A DNA stretch of 64,000 bases from Actinomyces sp. ph3 (GCF_000308055.1 NZ_CAGY01000005.1:186001-250000); one strand, 5' to 3'; counted from the first letter of the stretch, positions 54,446 through 63,358 are shown. Notes: generated by a model not told the origin, from the letters alone. Made by a program: numbers and translations.

Positions 54446-55162
54446 TCAGTGCTGCTGCTTCAGTGCTGCAAGACGAGCTTCGATTTCAGCCTGAGAAGAA
54501 TCGGTCTCCAGCTCTGCGAACTGTGAATCCAGCGAGGAGGTTGCAACCTCAGTCTTGCCCTGGGCCATTGCCTCGGCTCGACGAACCTTGTCCTCGAAGC
54601 GAGAGAGCTCGGAGGTCGGGTCAAGAACATTGATCGAGGCAACTGCATCCGAAACCTGTGCCTGTGCCTCGGCGGCCTTCTGGCGTGCAACCAGCTGATC
54701 GCGCTTGGTCTTGAGCTCGCTGAGCTTGTCCTTCATCTGGACCAGACCGTTCTTGAGCTTGTCGACGACCTCGCGCTGAGAAGCGATCAGCGGCTCAGCG
54801 TTCTTTGCTTCGCCTTCGAACTGGATCTGCTTGCCGATGGCAACGCGAGCCAGATCGTCCCACTTCTGTGCGCCGGCCTGGTCGCCGGCTGCGCGCATTT
54901 CCTCTGCCTTTGCCGAGGCCGCGGCTGCCTTGCGTCCCCAATCTGCAGCTACAGTGACGTCCTCATCGTGGTCCTTCTCGGCCAAACGGAGGTTACCGAC
55001 GGTCTGTGCGACTGCGGTCTCTGCTTCTGCGATCGAGTTCGTGTAGTCGCGAATCAGCTGATCAAGCATCTTCTGAGGGTCCTCGGCGCGGTCGAGGAGC
55101 GCATTGATGTTTGCCTTTGCGAGCTGAGAAATACGACCAAGAATGGTTTGCTTTTCCGCCAT
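54446..55162 (-). CDS. pspA: PspA/IM30 family protein
   Basis: 238 aa, almost fully coiled coil. The start ILGRISQLAKANINALLDRAEDPQKMLDQLIRDYTNSIAEAETAVAQ is the PspA/Vipp1 amphipathic helix and first hairpin. These proteins polymerise on membranes under envelope stress. It is preceded by GGAGGAAACA, and lies 51 bases after the TPM gene on the same strand, a common pairing. Confidence 0.93.
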   Translation of the reverse strand: MAEKQTILGRISQLAKANINALLDRAEDPQKMLDQLIRDYTNSIAEAETAVAQTVGNLRLAEKDHDEDVTVAADWGRKAAAASAKAEEMRAAGDQAGAQKWDDLARVAIGKQIQFEGEAKNAEPLIASQREVVDKLKNGLVQMKDKLSELKTKRDQLVARQKAAEAQAQVSDAVASINVLDPTSELSRFEDKVRRAEAMAQGKTEVATSSLDSQFAELETDSSQAEIEARLAALKQQH

Positions 55163-55213
55163 TGTTTCCTCCTTTGGGAAGCGGGAAAAATTATGGTTGA
55201 ACTATATCCTATT

Positions 55214-57298
55214 TCAGAACGATCCGGTGTGACCTGATCCGTTGGAGCCGCCGAAGCCACCTCCGCCGAAGCCACCTCCGCTGAAGTTTCCTCCGCTGGA
55301 ACCGCCCCCGCCGAAGTTTCCTCCGCTGGAACCGCCCCAACTGGAGCCGCCCCCACCCCAATCGTGTCGACGCGAACTTCCTCCGTTGAGCATTCCATTG
55401 AGAACGGACCATACAAGCATGCTGCCCAGCCCAATCCCGTTAACAATTGAGTCACCAGTTGTGGAACGTTGCGGAGTGTTCAGGGGAGCATTGATTGCTG
55501 CCTGCGCGTAGGTGATTGCGTTTCGCGCTTGACCGGCAGCGGTCTCATCATTGCCTTGGTCGTGATAGGAGTGCGCACTTTGAAGTGAGGACTGTGCAAA
55601 GGAAAGATTTGAGCGCGCATCGAAACCAACCAGCGTGCCGTGACTTGTCACGTGTTGACTTGCGCGCGCGACATCGGAATCAGCCTGAGCCAAAAGTGCG
55701 TCAATTCCTGACTCAGCACGTTGGCTGCGCTCTTCTGCACTACGTAAGGGAGCCAAGGCCTCGTCAAGGGCGGCTTCCGCAACACGCAGGGATTCAAGCG
55801 CGACTAAAGGATCGCCCTTCCCGTTTTGCGCGGCATTGCCAGCGTTAATTGCTTCTTGAGCGGAGGCAACCAGCTGCTGGAATGCGATCGGATCCGCGTG
55901 AAGGCGAGTCACATCAGAAATATCCGAGGTGATTGAACCGATTGCAGCGGTCAAAAGCTCCGAAGAACGCGAAAGCTGATCGGGAGCTTGAGTGATGGCT
56001 TCCAGCTGATGGCGTGCCAGCGCCAAAGCGCGACGCGCAACTTCGAGGATCTGAAGCGCGTTCTGGCCATTGCTCTCGTTTGCTAGAGCCTCGTTTGCAC
56101 TGCTTTCGGCCTGATCCAAGAGCGCGCGGGCCTGGTTGGGACGTTCCTTGAGGGAGGCGACGGCCTCGGGAGAATAGGCGAGCTGGAGGGTCTGAAGGTC
56201 CTTCTCAGCCTGATCCACCTGAGTACGAGTCTGCGCAATCATCTCGAGCAACTCGCGGGCTTGCTGGCCGACATTTGCAACCTGGTTACGGCGCTGAGTG
56301 AAAGCGTTCTTCTCCGCAACCAACTGGTTCATTGCGACGTTGAGTTTCCCGACAAACTCTTGGAATTCGTAGGGAGAACGCGGGTGGCTTCCATCCTCAT
56401 TCTCGCGCTGCATGGTGAAACCCTTATTAACCAGTGCTCGCGCCGTTTCAAGCGCCGCAGAGTAGGACTTGACGGACTCGGGGCCGAATTGAGCCTTGGC
56501 AAATTGGATTTCGTCGTCACTTGAACGAACGATGTCGTCTGCGTCCAGCAGGAGGCGTGCGAGATCCAAGGTCTGTTGAACATGCTCCTGAGCCTGATTA
56601 CGCACGACATTTTTGTGTGTCTTGCGTTGAGAACGCATGATGATAAACAGAAAAACGAGGATGATAACAGGAAGCAGAAGGAAGGGAGCGAGTGCGCCGA
56701 TGGCGATGGCCAGTGAGTTCGAGTTTCGCTTGGAACTGTGAGAAGTCGTCGCGGCGGACTTGGTTGCCGTCGGCGAGGCCGTGATGGATTTAGTTGTTAC
56801 TCCCACTTCCAGTTCGGTGACGAAAAGGCTGAGGCCAGTAGCTAAAGTTGATTCGTCTAGAGGATCTGCCTTGCTCAGCACTTCCCTTAATCCCGAGAAT
56901 GCGCTCACAACCGTCGCGTCATCGATACCTTTTCCGTTTGAATTGCCGCAGGTGGCAGTCTGTCGTTCTTGCGTTGCAATCACTAAGACCAGTGAAGAAC
57001 TGGATAGGCCCGATTGGGTGCCAACTGTATTGCACCATTCAAGAGGGGCTGTTCCTGAAAAATCTGGGACCACAACGATGTAGGTATCCAGACCTTTTCT
57101 TTGAAGGGCACGCAGTTCGGTATTAATGGATTGGACTGAGTTTTCAGACAGGAACGAGGCCGTATCCGTCAGGTTTGTTGTTACGGTCACCGGTGAATCG
57201 GCGCGCGCAATTCCGGCGGGTAGACACGTCGCGACAAGCACCGTAGCAAGCGCGGCGAAAAAAGCCATACAACGAGAGCGGAAAGCGTGGTAAAACAT
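55214..57298 (-). CDS. TPM-domain membrane protein with coiled coils and Gly/Ser tail
   Basis: 694 aa. The signal-peptide-like N-terminus ends near ADS (~34). The TPM_phosphatase (YgcG) domain spans ~38-165. After a Ser/Thr linker, a transmembrane helix lies at ~198-222 and a long helical, Ala/Gln-rich region at ~225-620. The last ~45 residues are tandem GGSSGGNFGGG-type repeats, with matching DNA repeats near 55240-55345. TPM proteins with PspA partners are seen as envelope-stress pairs. The ATG at 57298 has TAAACT seven bases upstream, suggesting leaderless expression; a GTG two codons earlier is possible. Confidence 0.82.
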   Translation of the reverse strand: MFYHAFRSRCMAFFAALATVLVATCLPAGIARADSPVTVTTNLTDTASFLSENSVQSINTELRALQRKGLDTYIVVVPDFSGTAPLEWCNTVGTQSGLSSSSLVLVIATQERQTATCGNSNGKGIDDATVVSAFSGLREVLSKADPLDESTLATGLSLFVTELEVGVTTKSITASPTATKSAATTSHSSKRNSNSLAIAIGALAPFLLLPVIILVFLFIIMRSQRKTHKNVVRNQAQEHVQQTLDLARLLLDADDIVRSSDDEIQFAKAQFGPESVKSYSAALETARALVNKGFTMQRENEDGSHPRSPYEFQEFVGKLNVAMNQLVAEKNAFTQRRNQVANVGQQARELLEMIAQTRTQVDQAEKDLQTLQLAYSPEAVASLKERPNQARALLDQAESSANEALANESNGQNALQILEVARRALALARHQLEAITQAPDQLSRSSELLTAAIGSITSDISDVTRLHADPIAFQQLVASAQEAINAGNAAQNGKGDPLVALESLRVAEAALDEALAPLRSAEERSQRAESGIDALLAQADSDVARASQHVTSHGTLVGFDARSNLSFAQSSLQSAHSYHDQGNDETAAGQARNAITYAQAAINAPLNTPQRSTTGDSIVNGIGLGSMLVWSVLNGMLNGGSSRRHDWGGGGSSWGGSSGGNFGGGGSSGGNFSGGGFGGGGFGGSNGSGHTGSF

Positions 57299-57392
57299 AG
57301 CCACTAGTTTACGGCTAAGAAGCGTTTAATTGACGTGCCATCTATGATGGAGTATACGTCCTTAGCCGATGACACAGGAAGGAGTGCGTACG

Positions 57393-57767
57393 ATGCCCAC
57401 TGGTAAGGTGAAGTTTTTTGATGCTGAGCGCGGTTTTGGCTTCATTATGGGAGAAGACGGTGGTCAGGTTTTCCTGCACTCTTCCGCGCTGCCTGAAGGA
57501 GTGACGCCTCGTCCCGGAACCCGTGTTGAATACGGGGTTGCTGATGGGCGCAAGGGGCCTCAGGCGCTATCGGTTCGTATTATTTCCACGCCGCACTCCG
57601 TGGCGCGTGCCCAACGACGCAAGCCCGAAACTATGGTGCCCGTCGTCGAAGACTTAATTAAACTGCTCGATGCCTCTTCTGAATCTTTGCGCCGCGGACA
57701 CTACCCGGAAAATGCAGGAAAGATCGCGAAGGTCATGCGGGCCGTTGCAGAGGATTTTGATGCCTGA
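57393..57767 (+). CDS. Cold-shock-domain protein with C-terminal extension
   Basis: 124 aa. Residues 1-64 are a CSD (MPTGKVKFFDAERGFGFIMGEDGGQVFLHSSALPEG) with RNP1 GFGFI and RNP2 VFLH. A helical C-terminal extension follows (VEDLIKLLDASSESLRRGHYPENAGKIAKVMRAVAEDFDA). This is the CspB-type protein of actinobacteria, longer than CspA (~67 aa). It binds single-stranded RNA or DNA. GGAAGGAG stands eight bases before the ATG, and the next gene overlaps by eight bases. Confidence 0.9.
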   Translation: MPTGKVKFFDAERGFGFIMGEDGGQVFLHSSALPEGVTPRPGTRVEYGVADGRKGPQALSVRIISTPHSVARAQRRKPETMVPVVEDLIKLLDASSESLRRGHYPENAGKIAKVMRAVAEDFDA

Positions 57768-58521
57768 AAAAACTGCGTCCGCGCGTGGGCGAATGGATCA
57801 GCAGCTCGCTCAAGCGGTGGACTTTGCGCGTGAAAACGCGGTCGAAGTTGGGGGAGAAGTCTCGGTAGGAGAGCACCTCTCTTTCGAAATGGATGCCGAG
57901 CGCCTTGGCACCCACTACTTCGCCTGTAACGATGCCGGTTATGTCGGCTGGCGTTGGTCGGTCACTTTGACGCGCGTTCCGCGTTCGCGGAAGATCACGG
58001 TGTGCGAAGTTGATTTGGTACCCGGTTCTGGCGCGCTTTTGGCACCCGAGTGGCTCCCGTGGGAGGACCGCCTGCAGCCGGGTGATGTGAGCCGTGAGGA
58101 TGTTCTGCCGTACCGTGACGATGATGATCGCTTGATTTCGGGGCTTGAGGACACCGGAGAAGATCCGGATTTGCCTACGGACCGTGAGCTGGGTTTGGGC
58201 CGCGTTCGCGTTCTTTCTGATAAAGGTCATGACGATGCTGCAAAGCGCTGGTATGCCTCGGAACGCGGTCCTAAGCGTGGCCGTCGGCCTAAGCAGACGT
58301 GTTCGACCTGCGGCTTCCTTATGAAGATGTCCGGTTCGATGCGCTTGGTCTTTGGTGTCTGCGCAAATGAATGGGCACAAGATGATGGCTGTGTTGTGAG
58401 TTTGGATCACACTTGCGGTGCGCACTCGGAAACTGACGTGCCCAACAATGGAACGGATTGGCCAGTTCGTCCCTCGCGTATCAACGATTTCCTTGTTGAA
58501 TCTGAGCGAATCGGGTCCTGA
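57760..58521 (+). CDS. DUF3027 protein
   Basis: 253 aa. It is recognisable as the actinobacterial DUF3027 family by HYFACNDAGYVGWRWSVTLTRVPRSRKITVCEVDLVPG and WLPWEDRLQPGDVSREDVLP. The C-terminal part has a Cys pair CSTCGF and a further C in VFGVCAN and DHTCGAH, suggesting a zinc-binding end. The function is unknown. It is conserved next to the cold-shock-domain gene, which it overlaps. Confidence 0.85.
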   Translation: MPEKTASARGRMDQQLAQAVDFARENAVEVGGEVSVGEHLSFEMDAERLGTHYFACNDAGYVGWRWSVTLTRVPRSRKITVCEVDLVPGSGALLAPEWLPWEDRLQPGDVSREDVLPYRDDDDRLISGLEDTGEDPDLPTDRELGLGRVRVLSDKGHDDAAKRWYASERGPKRGRRPKQTCSTCGFLMKMSGSMRLVFGVCANEWAQDDGCVVSLDHTCGAHSETDVPNNGTDWPVRPSRINDFLVESERIGS

Positions 58522-58570
58522 AAACGAAACTGGTTCTAAATAAGAACTATAAGCAGGTCAATCCGGGAAA

Positions 58571-58619
58571 TCAAAGTGCATCTCGCTGGATGATAAGCGC
58601 TTCACTTTGAGTGTTTTTT
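58571..58619 (+). terminator. Hairpin with T-run ahead of the NCS2 permease
   Basis: TCAAAGTG (58571-58578) pairs with CACTTTGA (58603-58610), with an inner CGCT/AGCG stem, and is followed by GTGTTTTTT. It may end the cold-shock/DUF3027 message or act as an attenuator for the permease, whose start lies less than 30 bases on. It does not match the purine riboswitch consensus. Confidence 0.65.
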
Positions 58620-58636
58620 CAGCGAATATGTGGGGA

Positions 58637-60082
58637 GTGAGCACACAAGAGAAAGCGCCATCGAGCGCAAAGCCACTGAATCCCCTTGACACTTTCTTCC
58701 ACATCACTGAACGTGGATCCACAATTGGTCGCGAAATCCGAGGTGGCGTGGTCACCTTCTTCGCAATGGCCTACATCCTTGTTGTTAACCCCTCAATTCT
58801 TTCCGCCGCTCTGCCTCAAGACGGCTCCATTACCCCCGCGGGAATTGCTGCAGGTACCGCACTTGTCGCGGGCATCATGACCATCCTCATGGGTGTTGTT
58901 GCGAACTACCCGCTGGCACTGGCTGCAGGTCTTGGCCTGAATGCAATTGTTGCCTTCACCCTGGTCCTTGGTTCAGGACTGACCTTCCAAGAGGCCATGG
59001 GCCTGATCTTCTGGGAGGGTATCCTCATCACCCTTCTCGTTCTGACAGGGTTCCGAGACGCGGTCTTCCGCGCAGTCCCGTACCAGATCAAGACCGCTAT
59101 CTCTGTAGGTATCGGTCTTTTTATTACCCTGGTGGGCCTGATCAACGCGGGCATTATTCGTGCAGGCGCAACCCCGGTTCAGCTTGGTATTAACGGCTCC
59201 CTGCAGGGATGGCCGACCCTGGTCTTCGTTGTTGGTCTTGGTCTGACCATCATCTTGTACGTGCGCAAGGTCAAGGGCGCTATGCTCATCGGCCTTATCA
59301 CCTCGACGGTTTTGGCCGCGATTCTTCAGCTTTTCGTCCACCTTCCCGTGCGCAGTGAGGGCTCTCCGACCGGTTGGGGACAGACCATTCCGGCTCTGAG
59401 CGGCTCTCCGATTTCGATCCCCAGCTTTAACTCGCTTTTCCAAATCGACTTCTTCGGAGCTTTCGGGAAGCTTGGCGTTGTTTCGGTTATTCTGCTGATC
59501 TTCTCGCTGATGCTTGCAGACTTCTTTGACACCATGGGCACGATGGTTGCTGTTGGTGCCGAGGGTGGTCTTCTGGACGAAGGCGGCAACCCGCCTCACT
59601 CCAGCCGCATTCTGCTCATTGACTCCTTGGCTGCTGCTGCAGGTGGTCTGGGTGGTGTCTCTTCGAACACCTCCTACATTGAGTCGACCGCCGGTGTTGG
59701 TGAGGGTGCACGTACTGGTTTGGCCTCGGTTGTCACCGGTGTCCTCTTCCTGCTGTCCACCTTCCTGTCACCCCTGGTTCAGCTTGTCCCGACCGAGGCC
59801 GCCTCGACCGCTCTGGTATTCGTTGGCTTCCTCATGATGGCTCAGGTTCTTGAGGTTGATTGGAAGGACCCGGAGTATGCAATCCCCGGCTTCTTGACCA
59901 TCGCTTTCATGCCCTTCGCCTACTCGATCTCGGTGGGTATCGGCGTTGGCTTCATCGCCTACACGGTCATTCAGATCACCCTGGGCAAGGCTCGTCAGAT
60001 CCACCCGCTGATGTGGCTGACCTCGATCCTCTTCGTGGTCTACTTCCTCTTGGGACCGATTCGGGCCGCTTTGGGAGCCTGA
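58637..60082 (+). CDS. NCS2 family purine permease (AzgA/PbuG-like)
   Basis: 481 aa membrane transporter for adenine, guanine or hypoxanthine. The start LDTFFHITERGSTIGREIRGGVVTFFAMAYILVVNPSIL, then GLGLNAIVAF, PYQIKTAISVGIGLFITLVGL, DFFDTMGTMVAVGAEGGLLDE and GGVSSNTSYIESTAGVGEGARTGLASVV, are AzgA-type signatures. The start is uncertain: GTG at 58637 (GGGGA directly upstream) or ATG at 58628. It may serve purine salvage together with the adenosine deaminase encoded earlier. Confidence 0.9.
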   Translation: MSTQEKAPSSAKPLNPLDTFFHITERGSTIGREIRGGVVTFFAMAYILVVNPSILSAALPQDGSITPAGIAAGTALVAGIMTILMGVVANYPLALAAGLGLNAIVAFTLVLGSGLTFQEAMGLIFWEGILITLLVLTGFRDAVFRAVPYQIKTAISVGIGLFITLVGLINAGIIRAGATPVQLGINGSLQGWPTLVFVVGLGLTIILYVRKVKGAMLIGLITSTVLAAILQLFVHLPVRSEGSPTGWGQTIPALSGSPISIPSFNSLFQIDFFGAFGKLGVVSVILLIFSLMLADFFDTMGTMVAVGAEGGLLDEGGNPPHSSRILLIDSLAAAAGGLGGVSSNTSYIESTAGVGEGARTGLASVVTGVLFLLSTFLSPLVQLVPTEAASTALVFVGFLMMAQVLEVDWKDPEYAIPGFLTIAFMPFAYSISVGIGVGFIAYTVIQITLGKARQIHPLMWLTSILFVVYFLLGPIRAALGA

Positions 60083-60098
60083 TCCCTTATTCACCTTT

Positions 60099-60128
60099 TG
60101 TGGGGGCCGGCATGTGTCGGCCCCCACA
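60099..60128 (+). terminator. Hairpin after the NCS2 permease
   Basis: GTGGGGGCCG (60100-60109) pairs with CGGCCCCCAC (60118-60127) with an eight-base loop. No clear T-run. Confidence 0.78.
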
Positions 60129-60183
60129 CGTGTATTTGGGCGTATCCTCAAAAATAGTGTTTAGTGAAGCTGGGGGGGCTTTT

Positions 60184-61467
60184 GTGTCACGAACTTTTCA
60201 GTCATTTGAGTACCGGAGTTTCCGGCATTGGTTTGTCGCCAATGTGCTGGCTGCTTCTGCCCAGTGGATGCAGCGCGTTGCTCAGGACTGGCTTGTTCTG
60301 ACCGTATTGACGCAGAACTCGTCTTTCCAAGTCGGTGTCGTCACGGCTCTCCAGTTCCTCCCCATTCTTCTTTTGAGTCCCTATGCGGGCGTCGTGGTCG
60401 ACCGTCTCGATCGCAAGGGCATCATCCAAGTAACGCAGACATCTTTCGGTGTTTTCGGCCTGCTCTTGGGGATCATGGTTTTTACGGGGCATGCGCATCT
60501 GTGGCTGGTCTATGGCTTAGCCTTCGGTGGGGGAGTCGCTGCGGCTTTTGATTCTCCTGCGCGTCAGGCTTTTGTTTCCGAGCTTGTCCCCGCTTCATCG
60601 ATTACGAATGCTGTAGCGCTCAACTCCGTTGCTTTTAATTTTGCCCGTCTGGTAGGCCCCGCAATTTCGGGCCTGATGATTGATTGGGTGGGCGAGGCCT
60701 GGGTCTTCTTTGTGAACTCGGGAATGTTCCTGATTGCCGCGATGTTCACGACATCAATTCGCCATAAAGATTTAGTGCCTCGTCGGCCGGTTCCTCGGAA
60801 GAAAGGGCAGCTGCGTGAGGGGCTTGTGTATTTACGAGGCCGTCCCGATCTTATTTTGATCATTGTTGTAGTTGGTTTCGCTTCGGCTTTGGCCTTAAAC
60901 CAGCAGCTCACGACGGCCGTCATGGCGACAACGGTATTCCATAGGGGAGCGGGCCAGTACGGTATGTTGAGCGCACTGATTGCGGTCGGATCGTTTTCTG
61001 GGGCACTTTTTGCTGCGCGGCGGAAGCTTCCGCGTCTTCGTTTGGTCGTTGGCTCAACTATTGCATTGGGCGTTGTATCAACGATTCTGGCATTTACTCC
61101 CACTTATGAAACCTATGGGATCATGTGTGTTCCTACGGGTTTTGCCATGATTACCATGCTCACTTCTGCGAACGCGGCAGTTCAAACGACGACTGCGGAA
61201 GACGTGCGTGGACGGGTTTTGGCCCTGTACGGCATGGTCGTTATGGGGTCGACACCTATCGGTGCTCCCTTTGTGGGGTGGATTGGTCAGGTGATTGATG
61301 CTCGTGCCTCGATTTGGGTGGGTTCGGTTTCAACCCTGATCGTGACGATTATTACCGCCGCGGTGTGCATGAAACGGTGGGATATTCATCTGCATGTTCG
61401 CGCGGGTGCGCACCCCATTGAAATTGAGAACCCGAATGCTCATTACGATCCCTATATGGGGAATTAG
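60184..61467 (+). CDS. MFS transporter, DHA3/EntS-like
   Basis: 427 aa, about 12 helices. RTFQSFEYRSFRHWFVANVLAASAQWMQRVAQDWLVL, the motif A-type loop YAGVVVDRLDRKG, DSPARQAFVSELVPASSITNAVALNSVAFNFARLVGPAISG and TTAEDVRGRVLALYGMVVMGSTPIGAPFVGWI match the DHA3/enterobactin-exporter group. The substrate is unknown. GTG at 60184 with a GGGGGGG tract upstream; the longer frame upstream lies in the NCS2 gene and was rejected. It is followed by a DtxR-type regulator, which fits a metallophore exporter, though this is only context. Confidence 0.88.
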   Translation: MSRTFQSFEYRSFRHWFVANVLAASAQWMQRVAQDWLVLTVLTQNSSFQVGVVTALQFLPILLLSPYAGVVVDRLDRKGIIQVTQTSFGVFGLLLGIMVFTGHAHLWLVYGLAFGGGVAAAFDSPARQAFVSELVPASSITNAVALNSVAFNFARLVGPAISGLMIDWVGEAWVFFVNSGMFLIAAMFTTSIRHKDLVPRRPVPRKKGQLREGLVYLRGRPDLILIIVVVGFASALALNQQLTTAVMATTVFHRGAGQYGMLSALIAVGSFSGALFAARRKLPRLRLVVGSTIALGVVSTILAFTPTYETYGIMCVPTGFAMITMLTSANAAVQTTTAEDVRGRVLALYGMVVMGSTPIGAPFVGWIGQVIDARASIWVGSVSTLIVTIITAAVCMKRWDIHLHVRAGAHPIEIENPNAHYDPYMGN

Positions 61468-61598
61468 AAACATCGGCTTATCTCAATTGATGTCGAAGTT
61501 GTTCACCTGACTCCCCGTGACGCGCGGTTTTCTAGGCTAATGAACACAAGGGCACAGAAATATGTACTCTGAGGTCAGAAACTACCTATGGAGGAATC

Positions 61599-62288
61599 GT
61601 GAGCGATCTGATCGATACCACCGAAATGTATCTCAAGACGATTTTTGAGCTTGAAGAAGACGGTGTTACGCCTCTTCGCGCTCGAATTGTCGAGCGATTG
61701 GGGCACTCTGGCCCCACGGTTTCGCAAACAATTGGGCGAATGGAGCGTGACGGCCTCGTGCATGTCATGGGGGACCGGCGGTTGGAACTGACGGCTCTGG
61801 GGCGTGAGCGCGCCATTGAAGTTGTTCGCAAGCATCGCCTTGCTGAGCGTCTTTTGACTGATGTCATCGGTTTGGATTGGGCCCACACCCATGAGGAAGC
61901 GTGTCGCTGGGAGCACGTCATGTCGGACCAGGTTGAACAGCGTCTTGGGGAAATTCTTCATAACCCGACGACCGATCCCTATGGAAACCCAATTCCTGGA
62001 ACGGATGGGGTGTCAGACGGTATTTCGATGGAACTGGCATTGCGAATGGGGGAGTCCACCTCTGGAACGGTTACCCGAATCGGTGAACCCATCCAAGCAG
62101 AGACGGAATTGCTGGATGCCTTCGCACGCTGCGGAGTGCGTCCGGGGGCTCGGATTAACTTCGAGGCTGACCCTCGTGAGGTCATTCTTGAGGTAACTCA
62201 CACAGCTGATGGGAAGGAATCGGCGCCCGGTCAGGCCGTTCAACTGCCTTTGACGCTTGCTCCGCACCTTTTCATTACGCTTAATTAA
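61599..62288 (+). CDS. DtxR/IdeR-type iron-dependent regulator
   Basis: 229 aa. HTH at ~25-50 (LRARIVERLGHSGPTVSQTIGRMERDGLV). Metal ligands fall at exactly the DtxR positions: M10, H79, E83, H98, C102, E105, H106. The C-terminal SH3-like domain is present (~150-229). It should bind Fe(II) and repress iron uptake genes. GTG start at 61599 with GGAGG upstream. It is distinguished from MntR-type members by its length, C102 and the SH3 domain. Confidence 0.92.
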   Translation: MSDLIDTTEMYLKTIFELEEDGVTPLRARIVERLGHSGPTVSQTIGRMERDGLVHVMGDRRLELTALGRERAIEVVRKHRLAERLLTDVIGLDWAHTHEEACRWEHVMSDQVEQRLGEILHNPTTDPYGNPIPGTDGVSDGISMELALRMGESTSGTVTRIGEPIQAETELLDAFARCGVRPGARINFEADPREVILEVTHTADGKESAPGQAVQLPLTLAPHLFITLN

Positions 62289-62367
62289 GCTCCCTGACCA
62301 GCAATTCTGAAAGTAAGCTGCAAAACCTTAAGAAAACCTGTAATATGTTCGTCATCGTTTCGTTACA

Positions 62368-62396
62368 TTGGCGTGACATTTCAGGGCCGGTAGGAT
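62368..62396 (+). promoter_or_regulatory. Promoter ahead of the c-di-AMP riboswitch
   Basis: TTGGCG (62368-62373) and TAGGAT (62391-62396), spacer 17. Transcription from about 62403 would include the whole riboswitch. Confidence 0.65.
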
Positions 62397-62402
62397 AAAC
62401 TC

Positions 62403-62588
62403 ATACATGGCCGCACTGGCCGACCGTTCTTCGTTAACCGAGGTTGAACCGCGAAGAAATAGGTAAGACGAAGGTTCAACGCGGGGAAACCACTTACGAC
62501 CCTTGGGTCTTGGGGTGAAGCTTGGGAAACCAAGCCGGGCTCTCCCGCCCGAACCCGACAGCTCACCTCGCAGGTCAAAGAGGAGATT
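62403..62588 (+). promoter_or_regulatory. Cyclic di-AMP (ydaO/yuaA) riboswitch
   Basis: The leader holds the parts I recall from actinobacterial ydaO riboswitches: TTAACCGAGG, paired GTTGAACC/GGTTCAAC, GGGGAAACCACTTA (from 62483), CTTGGGGTGAAGC (from 62509), a CTTGGGAAACCAAG hairpin (62521-62534), and ACCCGACAGCTCACCTCG (62553-62570) whose GAGCTGTC-type tail pairs back with GGTGAAGC. It stands directly before an NlpC/P60 gene, the classic target in this phylum, where c-di-AMP turns expression off. It accounts for most of the 304 base gap after dtxR. Confidence 0.85.
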
Positions 62589-62592
62589 ACTT

Positions 62593-63312
62593 GTGACAAC
62601 TGGTAAGCCCGCGCCGCGGCACCGCAAGGCACGCCGCCCGATGGCCCCTGTTTTCGACTTGGCTGACACGCTCACCGCGTTCAAGACACCGCTTCGTGGC
62701 ACCGCTGCTGCGTCGGCCGCTGGACTCGCTCTGACCGCTGTCGTCGGTGGCACTGCAACCGCAGCCCCCACTGTCCACGATGCCGCAGTCGATACTTCGA
62801 ACAACACCGCGACCGTTCTGCCTACGACGGTTTCGGTCCCGGATATCGCCTGGTCTGCTAGTGACGAAGTTTCCGCTTCGGCTGAAGCTCCGGCTCCTGT
62901 TGCAACGACGAATGCTGCTTCGCGTGATTACACTCGCGCGGATCTTGGCGCTTCTGCCACTTCGTCTGCAGCGGTGAACCCTTCAGGTAACGACATTGTG
63001 TCGATCGCAATGTCTCTCACCGGCATTCCTTACGTCTACGGTGGCTCTACCCCCGCGGGCTTCGACTGCTCTGGCTTCACCCAGTACGTCTACGCTCGTG
63101 CAGGTATCTCCATTCCGCGTACCTCTGGTGCGCAGGGCGCAGCGGGTACTTTCGTCTCCGCTTCTGAAGCGCGTCCCGGTGACCTCGTGTGGCACGCCTA
63201 CGGTCACGTGGGTATCTACGCAGGCAACGGAATGGTCGTCGAGGCTACCACCCCCGGTTCTGTGACTAAGGTCCAGCCGCTGTGGGGTAACTACAGCTTC
63301 GTGCGCTACTGA
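62593..63312 (+). CDS. Secreted NlpC/P60 cell-wall hydrolase
   Basis: 239 aa. A long basic N-terminus (~35 residues) precedes the hydrophobic signal segment AAASAAGLALTAVVGG, cleaved near ATA-AP (~57). A Ser/Ala/Thr-rich linker follows (to ~125), then a C-terminal NlpC/P60 domain with C159 (GFDCSGFTQYVY) and H205 (HVGIYAG). It cuts peptidoglycan stem peptides outside the cell. GTG at 62593 with AGAGGAG upstream, 23 bases after the riboswitch core, so its translation or transcription can be controlled by c-di-AMP. Confidence 0.93.
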   Translation: MTTGKPAPRHRKARRPMAPVFDLADTLTAFKTPLRGTAAASAAGLALTAVVGGTATAAPTVHDAAVDTSNNTATVLPTTVSVPDIAWSASDEVSASAEAPAPVATTNAASRDYTRADLGASATSSAAVNPSGNDIVSIAMSLTGIPYVYGGSTPAGFDCSGFTQYVYARAGISIPRTSGAQGAAGTFVSASEARPGDLVWHAYGHVGIYAGNGMVVEATTPGSVTKVQPLWGNYSFVRY

Positions 63313-63324
63313 GTTTTTGTGTGA

Positions 63325-63358
63325 TAGGAAAGGGGTCGCTTCGGCGGCCCCTTTCCTA
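63325..63358 (+). terminator. Terminator after the NlpC/P60 gene
   Basis: 15 bp stem with one G-T pair (63325-63339, 63344-63358) closed by a TTCG tetraloop. Confidence 0.88.

Noticed and set aside
55240-55345. Tandem DNA repeat that could be a CRISPR-like or VNTR locus
   Set aside because: It encodes the Gly/Ser tail of the TPM protein in frame; units are short, with no spacers.
58522-58636. Purine riboswitch before the NCS2 permease
   Set aside because: None of the conserved loop sequences of the guanine/adenine class is present; only a terminator-like hairpin is seen.
61530-61560. TAGGCTAA-like half of a DtxR iron box upstream of the DtxR-type gene
   Set aside because: Only one half resembles the 19 bp iron-box consensus; the other half does not match, so autoregulation is not supported.
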